NCBI GenBank assembly: GCA_032622095.1
Contig: CP136069.1
Location: 808,001-872,000, forward strand
Direction: 5' to 3'
DNA: 64,000 bases
DNA from: Siphonodentalium dalli
Lineage: Eukaryota > Mollusca > Scaphopoda > Gadilida > Siphonodentaliidae
In this document: positions 33,201 to 43,050 of the stretch, in pieces
How positions within the stretch are numbered: position 1 is the first letter of the stretch
Layout: the number at the start of each line of letters is the position of its first letter
Notes under the pieces: generated by a model
What the model saw: only the letters and a program-made list of their open reading frames with translations
Database searches by the model: none
What the model was told of the DNA's origin: nothing
Translations under genes and position numbers: made by a program

Positions 33201-36107
33201 TGAATTCCTAGGATTCCCAAACTTCTTTAAAAAAGCTCGGATTTCTTTTCGCAAGGGTTTGCCTTCACTGGTTGACATACTTCAGGGAGGGACCCATACC
33301 CAGCCAAAATGTGTTATTTACACCTACATTTTGAAGAGGTCACATGACCATGGTGATTACCATGAACTTCTGTGTGTGGTCACATCCCATGTACATACAT
33401 GTTGTCATAAGCTGTTCAAATCTCATGCTATGTTGTGAACAAGCCTGATATAGTTATGAGTGTCTAACCCATAGAGAGCCCCAGATAGACTGGAGCAGAT
33501 GACACTTGTAGTGCATGCTCCCATCTGTGTGAGGCTCCCTGTGGGTTAAATATTAAACTTTATCAGCGAGGTTTGAGATGGATGTCATACATTACTGACC
33601 AAGCCTGAGTTTAGTGTGTCTGTCATTTTGCAGAATGAGGTTCCCAGAGGGCGAATTTAGTGACGCTATCTTGCATAGCAGGCTAGCATCACTAAATTCA
33701 CCCTCTGGGGACCTCATTCTGTTTAGACGCATTTCATAATTGAGGTTCCCAATGGGTTTACATCAAAATATTCACCATTTGGGAATTAAATCTGAGTCTA
33801 TGTCTTCCATAGCAGATGAGGTCATGTGGGATAGCGTCACTAAATTCACCCTGTGGGGACCTCATTCTCTAACCATGAATTGGGCCTGTGATTGTGAGTT
33901 GATCCTTGCCTGCCTGTCTGAATAAATTGTTCATTATTCCTGTTCTCTGAAACCTAATGTTGACCGTCTGGTTGATGCTTAAAATTGTTCAGACTTTTCA
34001 CGGAACCTGCGATTAGCGTGATAATTTTCCATCTGTATCACAAGCACAAAAATTTAAGTAATGGAGAATGATAGGGTTTACCTGAACATATTGCAATCAA
34101 ATATTGGGACCGAGTGGAATAATGAATTGAACATCGAATATTCGCAGGATCCTAGTTTTACTGTGTAAAATCGGACAGGATATCTTTAAAGTGATGTGAA
34201 ACACTCCGGTAGGGTGATCAAATAGAAATTGAGAATAATCTTGTTCAAAGTAGTTATTTTACAAATATTATATCTTAATTGACAACACACACCGACATTC
34301 TTCTTTTTTAAATGCATTGACTGCCGATGGTGAAACGCTGATAGAAACGTCCCGATTCGAGTAGTAAATATTTACAATTTAGCGTAGTTCAGACAATGTT
34401 TTCTATGGAGTGGTACGGTCGATTTGCTTGAAATTTTCGGTGATGTTAGTAGAATGATCTATTCCTCCAGTTGGCATAGCACCTGGATACTAACTTATCA
34501 GTTTCATGCACCCGAACAAGTACATAATATGTCTTTAATCCATCCTTACTAAATACTCACGGATGAGTCGTTATCCTTTAGGAAAGGTTCAGATAAGTTG
34601 AACTTATTATCTGAACAGTAATCCTTCAGCATTTGTATTATAAGTTCATCTGTCTGTTGTCTGCTGATTTTGCATGAACAGCCCTCCAAAAGAATTATTT
34701 CAAGCCATTCTGTGCAGAAAGGGATAATACCAAAAGTTTTAATTTCCAGATCGTCGGTGCCAGAGGTCCGATAGAAATCAGTCCACGGTCTATAATGGCT
34801 AAGGAAGGCATTGTGACTGGCGTCAGCGTGATGATGTCAAACCAGGTCAGTATGTAGGCTGGTCTGTTTTTAAATATGGTGCCGTACATTTGCATTCTGC
34901 TTAGGCCTCATCTTCTCTGGAAAGTTTCTTTTGCCAAAGTCATATCCAAAGGCTGCAGCCCTAAGTTGGGGGAGTGTATGGGGTGGCCTCCCCCTAGTAC
35001 TGCCATTAAATACAATATTTTGCTTTATTTGATGATTTAGTGTTAGTTGTTGTTTGTTTTTTAGTAGTAATGGTCAAAAACAAATTATCTGAGTATTTTT
35101 ATTCCCTTTCTAACTGTTTTTTGGGCGCCTGGAGTTTGGGCTCCCATACCTGGTACACGTACCAAAACTGTCCTGGAAATTACTCAGCTCCTTGCCACAA
35201 CATCTCAAATCAGTGAGGAAAATCAGGCTCATCCAATTTTTTGGGCATGATTTACGGCTCTTAGTTTGTCAATTTTTCACAATTTGTGGCATCCGGCTCT
35301 TCTGCTGATGTTTTAGAACCATTTTTTGAATGGAGGAGACAATTGTGGAGGTCCCTCTTAGTTGATGGCGTCGGCAATGCCCACATTTGAATTTGCACAT
35401 CGGGGGTATCCCAGTGCAACCTCTTGTTCTAACAGACCCACCCCATTCTGTTGCCCATGGTTTCATGTATCATTGAGGTCATGGAGGGATGATTATAATT
35501 TATTACACTCCTACGCTGTTAATTAAAAATGGTAATGTCACTAGTGAATTATGTCATTTCCCAGTGACGTCATTGACGTTACGTCGCTTACTGATCTAGA
35601 CTGAATTTTTTATGGTTGATCTTTCTCCACATCTGGACTTTCATGCATTAATTCTGTGTGTTTTAATCATATTTGGCGAACAAAATTGATGTACAAGTGT
35701 AATATATAGAGTAATCAATTAGTTCTGAGAGTTACGTTCAATAATTCACTCGAAGCGAGAGATGTTTGGGTAAGAAACTCTTGCGCTAATGCACACTCAT
35801 TTCTTACCGACGTGTCACGCCTCTTGTGAATTATTTAGCATAATTCTCGGGACCAATTATTACTCTCTATATAATTTGGTTTGTGAAATGAAGGCATGTA
35901 TTTACCTCCATGAGGCTCCATTCAATGACATTTATTAAATTACAGGAAGAGTTCAAAGAATTGAACAAATACATAGAGGATGGATTGACGGCTGGTTGGC
36001 TCCGCCCACATGTCAGACCTGTGTACGCGCTGGAGAGTGCCTCCCAGGCGCATGTCGATATCATTCAAACTGCCGCTGCTTCAGGCAAGATGGTCCTCAA
36101 AGTATGA
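15150..36107 (+). CDS. CRYZ: Quinone oxidoreductase, zeta-crystallin type (8 coding exons)
   Basis: Coding exons are 15150-15284, 19411-19563, 20015-20178, 24231-24282, 25701-25850, 30384-30485, 34750-34845 and 35946-36107. All introns are GT..AG and phase 0, except the phase-2 intron between exons 3 and 4. The joined protein is 337 residues, close to vertebrate zeta-crystallin (329). The family comprises NADPH-dependent one-electron quinone reductases of the zinc-free MDR superfamily. Visible landmarks are FGGPEVL (about 24-30), [14 protein letters not shown] (54-67), [11 protein letters not shown] (73-83), the Rossmann motif HGASGGVG (163-170), VFNHR (205-209), GARGPIEI (255-262) and the terminal SGKMVL. 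The first 15 residues are basic, without acidic residues, and precede an internal Met16 at the usual family start; they may be a mitochondrial presequence. TTTCTTTCAG ends at 15148, just before the ATG, so an untranslated exon probably lies upstream. Confidence 0.93.
15433..16760 (+). repeat. Tandem duplication with internal deletion (exon 1 region)
   Basis: 15433-16112 repeats about 13184-13852, and 16113-16760 repeats about 14788-15432. The intervening 935 bp, including most of the Helitron with its palindromes, are missing from the second copy. The join shows CCA shared by both parents. It could be a real segmental duplication or an unpurged haplotype or assembly join. Confidence 0.85.
16477..16611 (+). 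pseudogene. Duplicate CRYZ exon 1
   Basis: Identical in translation to coding exon 1, with the same TTTCTTTCAG in front and the same GTATAT donor. It lies between exon 1 and exon 2, so either copy could splice to exon 2 in frame (phase 0). It may be an alternative first coding exon rather than dead; transcript data would decide. Confidence 0.6.
17205..17289. mobile_element. 85-bp foldback MITE (family P1)
   Basis: Imperfect palindrome with ends TAACCCATAGAGAGCC and, inverted, TAACCCACAGGGAGCC in better copies. The centre contains GCAGTGCATGC. Other copies are near 18377-18455, 20219-20300, 30874-30956, 33464-33547, 37083-37460 and 41484-41582. Confidence 0.7.
17876..18305 (+). repeat. Intronic repeat with internal about 120-bp duplication
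   Basis: Begins with a CCGTCCGTCCG tract. The block with ATAACTC..AACAAATATTAACC and GAGTTATGCCCCTTAG occurs twice. The 73-codon frame across it is a repeat artefact. Confidence 0.55.
18351..18380 (+). pseudogene. Scrap of CRYZ exon 2 start
   Basis: About 30 bases match the exon 2 stretch encoding KVAASGVNP with three differences. It lacks the rest of the exon and runs straight into a P1 MITE. Confidence 0.6.
18512..18612. mobile_element. Foldback MITE (family P2)
   Basis: Palindromic element with arms ACAGAATGAGGT and GGTGAATTTAGTGA and their inverse. Similar or partial copies are at 33615-33722, 33815-33870, 36812-37015 and 39357-39600. Longer copies extend outwards into GACAGACACACTAAA. 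Confidence 0.65.
19411..19563 (+). CDS. CRYZ: CRYZ coding exon 2
   Basis: Encodes residues 46-96 with the [14 protein letters not shown] and [11 protein letters not shown] segments of the GroES-like domain. The acceptor is ATATTTCAG and the donor AAG|GTAAAT. The donor is the first unit of a 31-bp minisatellite. Confidence 0.93.
19564..19840 (+). repeat. 31-bp minisatellite built from exon 2 donor
   Basis: About nine units, each made of the last about 25 bases of exon 2 (ACCAAATTCAAG end) and the first intron bases GTAAAT. Many units keep a usable-looking AAG|GTAAAT. The genuine donor is the boundary before the first unit. Confidence 0.85.
19903..20014 (+). repeat. 48-bp repeat leading into exon 3 acceptor
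   Basis: The stretch CTTTCATGTTTCC starts at 19903, 19952 and 20000. The first two copies continue GTG; only the third continues AG|GAAGG, the real acceptor of exon 3. Confidence 0.75.
20015..20178 (+). CDS. CRYZ: CRYZ coding exon 3
   Basis: Encodes residues 97-150 and two bases of codon 151, including GDRV, GSYAEYS and [11 protein letters not shown], which correspond to conserved MDR positions. The acceptor is TTTCCAG and the donor AG|GTTAGC. The acceptor-proximal intron is tandemly repeated. Confidence 0.92.
20459..20671. mobile_element. About 210-bp near-perfect palindrome MITE (family P3)
   Basis: Terminal CAGTAATGCCCTAA-type repeats and a centre of GCTCTCAGTGAGAGC; almost the whole element folds on itself. 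Copies are at 22253-22454 and 23286-23487, with partial copies at 24336-24440, 31276-31412 and 37972-38135. Confidence 0.8.
20749..20965. mobile_element. Foldback repeat with TTATATATGCGAG arms (family P4)
   Basis: Inverted copies of GCATTCTCTTATATA and its complement around short loops. The same family occurs at 20349-20405, 32299-32692, 48690-48880 and 49578-49830. Confidence 0.65.
22603..23635 (+). repeat. Tandem duplication with internal deletion (exon 2 region)
   Basis: 22603-23067 repeats 19141-19640, and 23068-23635 repeats about 22037-22602. The second copy lacks the roughly 2.4 kb between them, including exon 3. CCCA is shared at the join. It also carries a P3 MITE copy. Confidence 0.85.
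22873..23025 (+). pseudogene. Duplicate CRYZ exon 2, out of order
   Basis: 153 bases nearly identical to exon 2; the translation differs only at the end (..IGPNITKFN), and the donor is AAT|GTAAAT. It lies downstream of the only exon 3, so linear splicing through it cannot give the canonical protein. Confidence 0.8.
23655..23694 (+). pseudogene. Decayed copy of exon 4 start with acceptor
   Basis: TTATTTCCAG followed by a 5' exon-4-like stretch with several substitutions and one extra G. It is out of frame and lacks the glycine-rich end. Confidence 0.65.
24231..24282 (+). CDS. CRYZ: CRYZ coding exon 4
   Basis: A 52-nt exon completing codon 151 and encoding residues 152-168, ending in the first part of the nucleotide-binding loop (LLVHGASGG). 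The acceptor is TTATTTCTAG and the donor GTAAGT. The glycine-rich loop is completed by VG at the start of exon 5. Confidence 0.93.
25120..25690 (+). repeat. Intronic repeat, inverted copy at 34190-34460
   Basis: A G-rich tract GGTGGGGGTATAC lies near 25155. Sequence from about 25360 to 25680 recurs inverted at 34190-34460 (shared CATCACTTTAAA and TCTACTAACATCACCG segments). The two copies flank exons 5-6, so a pre-mRNA could pair across them. Confidence 0.6.
25701..25850 (+). CDS. CRYZ: CRYZ coding exon 5
   Basis: Encodes residues 169-218 (VGLACIQIG ... YLDEIK) of the Rossmann domain. The acceptor is ATGTTTTCAG and the donor AAG|GTATGAGT. The last 36 coding bases plus the donor are repeated many times downstream. 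Confidence 0.93.
25851..26450 (+). repeat. 44-bp minisatellite built from exon 5 donor
   Basis: About 13 units. Each is the last 36 coding bases of exon 5 ([12 protein letters not shown] codons, with changes) plus GTATGAGT, the start of the intron. Every unit recreates AAG|GTATGAGT or a close variant. Using a downstream copy would read K-V-stop. About six more units follow at 28800-29090. Confidence 0.9.
26451..28780. mobile_element. 2.3-kb element with about 200-bp terminal inverted repeats
   Basis: Starts TTTTTCCGCCAAAG and ends with the inverted equivalent. The arms (26451-26660 and 28590-28780) share AAGCCTGAACAC and CGCATGCGCAGTCCC. It interrupts the exon 5 minisatellite. A further inverted copy of the end at 28473-28515 suggests a nested roughly 320-bp MITE (28473-28791). 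The interior 27600-28440 is GC-rich, with open frames of 175 codons (+, 27933-28460) and 114 codons (-, 27702-28046). I do not recognise either. No clear target duplication was found. Confidence 0.7.
28800..29090 (+). repeat. Continuation of 44-bp exon 5 donor minisatellite
   Basis: Same unit as 25851-26450, displaced by the 2.3-kb insertion. The units are a little more diverged at the right end. Confidence 0.85.
29381..29495 (+). repeat. Outlying copy of exon 6 acceptor region
   Basis: Acceptor-like TTTGTTTGAAG at 29423-29433, then an in-frame exon-6-like start ([14 protein letters not shown]) that reaches a stop about 20 codons in. It is more diverged than the copies at 30105-30383. Confidence 0.75.
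29496..30104 (-). repeat. Insertion rich in TTTGCCAAA, no gene
   Basis: Separates the oldest exon 6 acceptor copy from the others. Its edges (CAGGGTCCGC / AAGAACCCTGG) and repeated TTGCCAAA motifs resemble, on the opposite strand, a short stretch near 41408-41460. Confidence 0.45.
30105..30383 (+). repeat. 112-bp tandem repeat of exon 6 acceptor
   Basis: Decoy acceptors TTTTTTCAG end at 30159 and 30271, exactly 112 bp apart and 112 bp before the real exon 6 start at 30384. Each decoy is followed by an exon-6-like start with a 2-base insertion (GCTATAAAG for GCTAAAG), giving a stop after eight codons. Confidence 0.9.
30384..30485 (+). CDS. CRYZ: CRYZ coding exon 6
   Basis: Encodes residues 219-252 ([10 protein letters not shown] ... 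FHGTVV). The acceptor is GTATTTGCAG and the donor GTG|GTAAAC. It is the last of a series of tandem acceptor-plus-exon-start copies; only this copy continues into the full exon. Confidence 0.92.
31640..32025 (+). repeat. Minisatellite of AAGCTTTACCAAGGTT units
   Basis: Irregular units of about 14-30 bp alternate AGCTTTACCAAG with GGTTGCAGCCT. Related palindromic pieces are at 31540-31640 and 32905-33240. The 72-codon frame is repeat-driven. Confidence 0.8.
32299..32692. mobile_element. Nested foldback, family P4
   Basis: Outer arms TTAACCCTTTACCCAACA and inverse enclose two inner palindromes (32445-32515 and 32592-32665) with ATATATGCGAG arms. It lies in intron 6. Confidence 0.75.
34750..34845 (+). 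CDS. CRYZ: CRYZ coding exon 7
   Basis: Encodes residues 253-284, starting [10 protein letters not shown] and ending MMSNQ. The acceptor is AATTTCCAG and the donor CAG|GTCAGT. Confidence 0.92.
35946..36107 (+). CDS. CRYZ: CRYZ terminal coding exon 8
   Basis: Encodes residues 285-337, with GWLRP, the AHVDII helix and the GKMVLKV end, then TGA at 36105-36107. The acceptor is AAATTACAG. No clear canonical polyadenylation signal was seen close downstream. Confidence 0.92.
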   Translation, partial: EEFKELNKYIEDGLTAGWLRPHVRPVYALESASQAHVDIIQTAAASGKMVLKV

Positions 36108-36109
36108 TC

Positions 36110-36560
36110 TGCCATCGCCATGGAAATGGAGCACTCTACAAAATGACTTGGGTCTCCTTGGAAACTGATCACAATATAAAGTGATTTGTATCTCAATGGA
36201 AACGGATCACATTATAATCAGTATTAGTGTATAGGCCGATTGGTTATAGCAGAGTGTGCATGTTGAAACGTACCTGGTGAATAACTCTTATGTTCTAGTC
36301 AACATATGATTCCATGTCTCCATGGAAACGGATCACACTATAATCGGCATACAGATTGCTTACAGTGGAGTTTCTGTGGACAGATGTGAGTGCCTGATGT
36401 CTTAACCAGGCAAGATTTTACAATGCTATCATGTGCGTCAATTTATGATTCATTATCTCCATGGAAATGGACCACACTATAATCAGTATGCACACCGGTC
36501 GCTTACATGGGAGTTTCTGTGGACAGCTGGGAGTCTCACCCAGTCAGTATTGTCACTTAA
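36110..36560 (+). repeat. Repeats in CRYZ 3' region
   Basis: CATGGAAACGGATCACA and variants recur near 36120, 36195, 36320 and 36460 with similar following sequence (TATAATCAG..). Probably part of or just after the 3' UTR. Confidence 0.6.
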
Positions 36561-37082
36561 GAACTGGATGTTGATTTATTTGCATTCCATGGAGTATGTG
36601 TCAAGTTTGTCAGACATTTTGTGTTGAACACTTTTCGAGTTGCACGCATTAAAATTTTGGATCTTGCATCCATATCTCTTACAAATATTGGTCAAAAGAC
36701 TGTTCTTGTATGGAAACCATGTGTAGAATCAGTCTAAAGTTAGATTTTTACAAACTTATTGAGAGAGAACCACAACAGTCCCAGGGGACATAATTGTGTG
36801 TCTGTTTTTTGCAGAATGAGGTCCCCAGAGGGTGAATTTAGTGACGCTATCCCACAAGATGGGCTAGTATCACTAAATTCACCCTCTGGGGGCCCTCATT
36901 TTGCTTAGGCAGAAGATAAGGAAAATGAGGTTCCCAGAGGTGAATTTGGTGATGCTAGCCCACTCTGTGCGGCAGTTTCACTAAATTCACCCTCTGGAGA
37001 CCTCATTCTGCAAATGACAGACATACCATTATCCAGACTTACACCCACTCCGATAAGTGAAATGACTCATGAATATTTTATA

Positions 37083-37460
37083 GGTAACCCACAGGGAGCC
37101 TCACACAGATGGAAGAATACACTGGAGTGTTGTCTGCTCCAGTCTGTGTGGGGCTCTCTGAACAGAGGCAATATGTAAACTTTAGTGTTTAACCCACAGG
37201 GAACCTCACACAGATGGAAGTATGTCGTCTTCTCCAGTTTATGTGGGGTTCTCTATTAATCGAGGCGATTAATAAGATAAAAATTTAAATGTTTAACCCA
37301 TATGGAGCCTCACACAGATGGAAGCATGCTCTATGGAGTGTCATCTGCTCAAGTTTATGTGGGGCTCTCTAATGAATGAGCCAATGATATCGCTGAAGTT
37401 GAGCGTTTAACCCACATAGAGCCTCACACAGATGGAAGCATGCACTAAAGAGAGTCGTCT
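37083..37460. mobile_element. Four P1 MITE copies in a row
   Basis: Full or partial copies start near 37085, 37190, 37295 and 37408, separated by short AT-rich spacers; the arms carry GCCTCACACAGATGG. Confidence 0.7.
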
Positions 37461-38134
37461 ACCGTATATATATATTTGTATATATTCATTGATAATTTAA
37501 TTGTTAAATCTCATTGAAAATGGAAATTGGAGGAAACAGAATTGATCAATAATTTAATCAGATACTGGATGGTCCCCATATCATCAGATTCCAGCAACAA
37601 CAAAATGTTTTTGAAATGCCGCTTCAGTTATCAGAATGGATAGATTGCCCAAAAATAATGCTAACCACAATTAAATATAATATAAAATTTCCCAAAACCT
37701 GTTATTTTTCAACGTTTTGTTCAACAAAATGAAATGAAATATCTAACTTGATTTTAGAGTTATCCATCTTCATCTGCAACTTGGTTCGAGACCGTCTTCT
37801 CGTCAACTTTTTACCAGGCTACTAAAAATTACTGGTGGTGAAAAGTAATAGATTTCAAAACTCGGTATCTGATCACACTGAGCTTTGATGGGTGGTTTCC
37901 TCGACTCAAATCAAATATCTTTTACCCCCGAAACCAGCTGAAGCCAGTGAAATAGTAATTTGTGAGTGTTACAGAATTGCCCTAAATAATCGACTCCTTA
38001 ACCACAGCAGATTTATGGGTAATTGAGAGTGAGGGCTTTCCAATGAATGGCAACAAGCCATATTTCCAACTAAATCCTGAAAAATTACCCATAATTCTGC
38101 TGTTGTTAAGGAGTCGATTATTTAGGGCATTACT

Positions 38135-39843
38135 GTTATTCGGATTATGCATCTTTAAATCCATTGATGCTTTTAGCAGTTTCACAACACTAGCAGTTTC
38201 GAAATAATCATTCAATGTTGGTTTGAGCACTACATTAACCGACTGATAATCATACAACATTGCAATCAACTGACATGACCATTGGAACAGTTGCTGGAAA
38301 TTTTATTATCAAAATCCACCAATAAATATCACTTTATAGATGGTCTATCTCTTCTGGGGCACAATTACAACAACAACAACAATCCCAATTTGAAGACTAC
38401 AAACAGTTATTTCGTGAATAAAATACAGATGAAATCGTAAGATTGTGGTAGATCCATAGTTGAAATACAATTTGCCTTGATGGATGCTGGTTAACAAGAT
38501 AGAGTTGTCCTTCTTGTTATGCTTTTGGTATGCTCTGAACTTTTTTGTGAAGATTATTTAAATAGCTCTAGGCTGGTCGTCAAACCCAAAACTAGGTGCC
38601 TACCCATGATAAATTTTAATGAAGGTATTTTGGCGTCATTTGAAGCAGGAATATCTCCTCTATAACATATCCAAAATCCGCTAAAATCCACATTGAGCAA
38701 ACATTTTTACAGCAATTTTAAAAATACCCTTTTTTCGGCCTTGGCAAGTTGGTTTTTCAACAATATCCGTCTTCGGCATCAACAGAAAGCCTTACTCCTC
38801 CAATCGATATATATGCAGTTTTTGTGAAATTAGAATACAGGGGTGAATAGAGTGACAAGGACAGAAACTAATGCAATTGTGGCCATGAAATGGCTGTCAA
38901 TATTGGCCGTCACTCCAAGCCATGCTATGACGAAAGCAACATATCGGAAAACCAACTAGAAATGAAAAAAGTATTGTTAAATATTATTAAAACAAATCCA
39001 TCTGATGGGTGGGATTAAACCTAATGACTTAAGTCTTTAAAGTTCTGGTTTTAGAATGCATCCAAACATAATAATTTCGTGCATGCAACATGCGAAGTAA
39101 TGTTTTGCCACAAAGTGTGTGGTAGTTTTTATGAATTTATGACTTCATTACATATTTATTCCGGGTCTAACCCTCTGACGACCAGCCTACTCTGAAAACT
39201 GACTATATAAAATAAATATTAATTGTTAAAACTACTCTATTGATATCTATTATTTTATACCCCGGAATGTGTATTAAACTTTCTGGGAAGAGTTAGATCA
39301 TCATTAAAGTTACGGGCGGCCTTCCCTGTGTCATAACCAAGCCTGAGTTTAGTGCTTGTCATTGGCTGAAGGTGAATTTAGTGACGCTATCCCACATAAT
39401 TGAGGTTCCCAATGGGTGCATATCACAATATTCACTATTTGGGAACTTCAATCTGAGTATATGTCTCCCATAGCAGATGAGGCCATGCAGAATGAGGTAT
39501 AGCAGGCCAGCATCACTAAATTCACCCTCTGGGGACCTCATTTCACCCTCTGAGGACCTCATTCTGCAAATGACAGGCACACTAAACTCAGGCTTGGTCA
39601 CATCCTATACTAATAACAAGCAATACTATGGTTATGACGTCGCAATCTCAGATGGCGACACGTCAATCTCACACAGAAGCTTTCCATACTTGTCAATATT
39701 ATTTTTAAAGTAATGGTATGTGAATTTATTTACTGGCCGATTGTGATAAGAATTTCCAACAACTGTGATTGAAAGTTATATCCAATTAAAAGATGGACAA
39801 ATTCTTATTATCCATATGTTCAGTTTGTAATATTTAACAGATA
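38135..39843. other. Gene-free stretch with P2 repeat
   Basis: Contains a (CAA)n run near 38366 and a P2-type palindromic MITE at 39357-39600. Otherwise no recognisable coding or structural signal. Confidence 0.5.
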
Positions 39844-41034
39844 TCTATTATATATTTTGGAAGATCTGTGTGTTTGTTTGTTTGTTTGTTTGTTTGTGTG
39901 TAATCGATGGACTCAAAAACGACTAAGCCAATTTCGATGAAACTTGGTATTTGGGGGTATTTTCGGGCCACGAGTAACATAGGCCTATTAATTTGTTCGT
40001 GCGACGTGACCTTGACCTTCAAAACTCATATCTCGGGATAGCAGTGCTAATTGCTTCATACAATACGCTCTTTAATTATGCCCATATTCGGGATGCTTAC
40101 CAGATAACGCTCTTTATTCAGCGAGCCGTTTCTTAACGATCAACACAACGCTTCTTGAAGTTAGATTACACTGATCCGCAGTGCGAAACTGACTGTTCAG
40201 ATTTCTACTGCCTCTTTGTACATACTCATTGTTTGACGCCATTCCTTACTGTTTTAAGTTTACAATGACATTGACATACTTGAAATCTTCCACGCAAGAG
40301 ACACATTGACAACTTTTCACGTGCCGAGGTCAAATCTGTTTTTATGCCGTTTTGCGCTAATATATTTCAGTTCGGTGCTCACAAATCGATTCGATATAGC
40401 GCGAATAATAAATTGCCAGTCATATAATTTGCACGGTTAGAATCTGTGGCGTTTCATCTTTCCAACGATATATAATATGTATGTATCCGTTTTAGTTATC
40501 TGCCTCAATTATTAAGAAGAAGTGGTACGATCTTCTATCAGGTTAAAAACAATGCGTAACTTCTATGACGTCGTTAGAGGTCATAAAGTTAGATCACGTT
40601 AACTCTCACCCGGCCGATGCATTTGACTGTTTCAGACATCTTGGCGATATCTCGGGCACCGATGGTAATTTATCTTTACGTTGAAACTTGAGGCGCGTTT
40701 ATATACTTCAGTGGAAATCAAATCGGGTTAAACTGGCGGATTTTTACGGACGAAATTTGATGCATAGGGTATCTCGGTATCCGCTGGGCCGATTTCCCGG
40801 TATCTGCTGGGCCGATTTCCACCATTTTTGGGGTGTTGTTGTTTGACCCCACCTGACCTTGACCTTCAAAATGGTCAATTCAAGGTCAAATCGGGTAAAA
40901 CCGGATGGATTTCGACGGGTACTTTTGTTCGGGCACTGTGTTTTGGACGGGTCAAATCGTGACCCCACTTGACCTTGGCCTTCAAAATAGACAATTCAAG
41001 GTCAAAGCCCGGACGAAGTCGGGTCACCTTCTAG
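39844..41034 (+). mobile_element. Helitron-like element, third terminus type
   Basis: Starts TCTATTATATATTTTGG after an A. It ends with the hairpin CCCGGACGAAGTCGGG, then TCACCTTCTAG before a T, so it has canonical A^T flanks. A (GTTT)n run at 39870-39895 and repeated GACCTTGACCTT phrases lie inside. No transposase ORF. Confidence 0.75.
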
Positions 41035-43050
41035 TTTTATATATATTGAGAAATATAGAAGTTTCTCTTGATCTCTGTATGTCTTGTTACTTTAACATTT
41101 GTCAAATTTCTGCCCGGTTCCTGGTATCAAAATCAAGGCTCAAAATATGTTTTTTCTACTGACTGTCAAAATGACAGGCACCAAATGTTGGTCATTTCAA
41201 AATGGTACCTGTCAAATTTTCAGATGTACTGAATGAGACCATATTTAAATTTCCAATCAACTTATTAATCGTCAATGAGTGAGTTAGTGAGCGTCCAATC
41301 GCCACCCTGGAAAAACCCAAGTTATTTTAGTTTTCAAAAGTTCAAAAACGTTCCGTCGATTAATACTGTAGATTGATAAATTATATGTGAAATATATTCG
41401 CATGGAAACAGGGTTCTTGCTGTCGGTGGCCATTTATTTAGGAAAATGGCCAAAGAAAATTTCATTGGGCCAAACAGTTTAATGTTTAACCCACAGGGAG
41501 CCTCCCACAGGGAGCCTCACAAAGATGGAAGCATGCACTACAGGGTATCGTCTGCTACAGTCTATGTGGGGCTTTTTAAAGGGTTAATAACCGAGTTGAT
41601 ATATATAAAGCTTAATGTAGGGCCCTGTGAATCAATTCGATTCGATGCGAAATATTTTGTCTGATTTGATTCGATGCAAAATCAGCTGTACTGATTTGAA
41701 TTGTAACGAATCATTGGCACCAGTTGCATTCTCAACGGACACCTTTGCTTTTTCTCGAAGATAGATTATGAAGACAACGAAAGACCACATGCACAAATAC
41801 TGTTATAGACTGAGCTATGCTTTATAGACCACCGAAACAGTGCACGGCTGATGTAACTTATCTAGCAAAATTCATGTATGTCGAACTTCAGTTGCGTGAA
41901 TGTGATTGCTTACTGGCTTCATTATTGCTTAAGATAATGTTTCATTATTTTATAGCAGAGATGGACACAACAAATGCACACTTAATTGGTTAAATGTTAA
42001 TTTAATTCATTTATGGATAATATTTACATTATTTTCGGACGATCACTTATTATCGTTACCAAGTGAGCAAATTGATACCGGTATGGCCACTCAGTCCAGT
42101 GAATCTCTTTATGATGATACATGTACTGCCGCCAGTGCGTTAGTCTGAGCATTCGATGGTCTGATGATTGGATATATAGTACTATCGAATGATCGGACAA
42201 CATTGTATAATAGAGTGTAGTCGACTCATGTTTATCATCATATGCTCTTTGTTATATATAAATGGAATTGTCTAAATTTTGACTCCACTGTGAGAATTGC
42301 ATTATTTATTTTCGATAGAAATATTCAGTGTTGAAACTTCGGGCGCCCAAAACTTGGCGCCGGGCAAGATATTTTCCGTTACTCAAAATGTCGCAGAAAT
42401 TGTTTGCTCTGCATGGCGAAAAATAGGTCAGGAGGCCCATGTTTCGGAATGTTGGATTTGCCCCTTGCATGGCTATACATAATACATGGAATACCAAATT
42501 GAACTAATTTCAACCCACAGTTAAAATAGTTGTATAAGTTTGAGTATTACAAATGTAAAACATGAAGACTGCTGTATTTACATGCATGTTAGCAATATTC
42601 AGTGCGGAATCTTCAGGTGCCTCGAGAAAAATGGCACCAGGACACGTACCTCCCAAAAATTCCATGCACTGGCGAAAATAGCCCATTGGACCTACCCTTG
42701 GCTATGTGGCATGTTATATACTAAGGCTTCATAAAAGGATCAACATACATGTAGATAGATCTTTATTGCATGACCACAAACAAATACATTCGGGTATGGC
42801 AATATACATGTACATGTACACATACAGAAAATAAAGAAAACATACATATAACATGATATGGAAATCAATGGATAATATACAAGCATAATATAAAAAATAT
42901 AAAAATTTGTGTCCAGCATTGGCCCGTTATTGTCAGATTACACGCGTCTTATGATTCATGCTTACAGCAGTGTCTCGACAAATAATGGAGGGAACTTCAC
43001 TACAATACAGATACACCATCGTGTCGGTCAACATCTTTTTCTCCAGAACT
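41035..43050. other. No gene seen
   Basis: Holds a P1 MITE at 41484-41582 and, near 42750-42850, a TTTATTGCATGACCAC stretch that could be a minus-strand LINE 3' end. No convincing coding exon. Confidence 0.4.

Noticed and set aside
35269-35466. Cysteine-rich minus-strand frame ([11 protein letters not shown]) as a zinc-binding transposase tail
   Set aside because: The cysteine spacing does not match a family I know, and no flanking transposase or ends were found; it lies in the CRYZ intron before exon 8.
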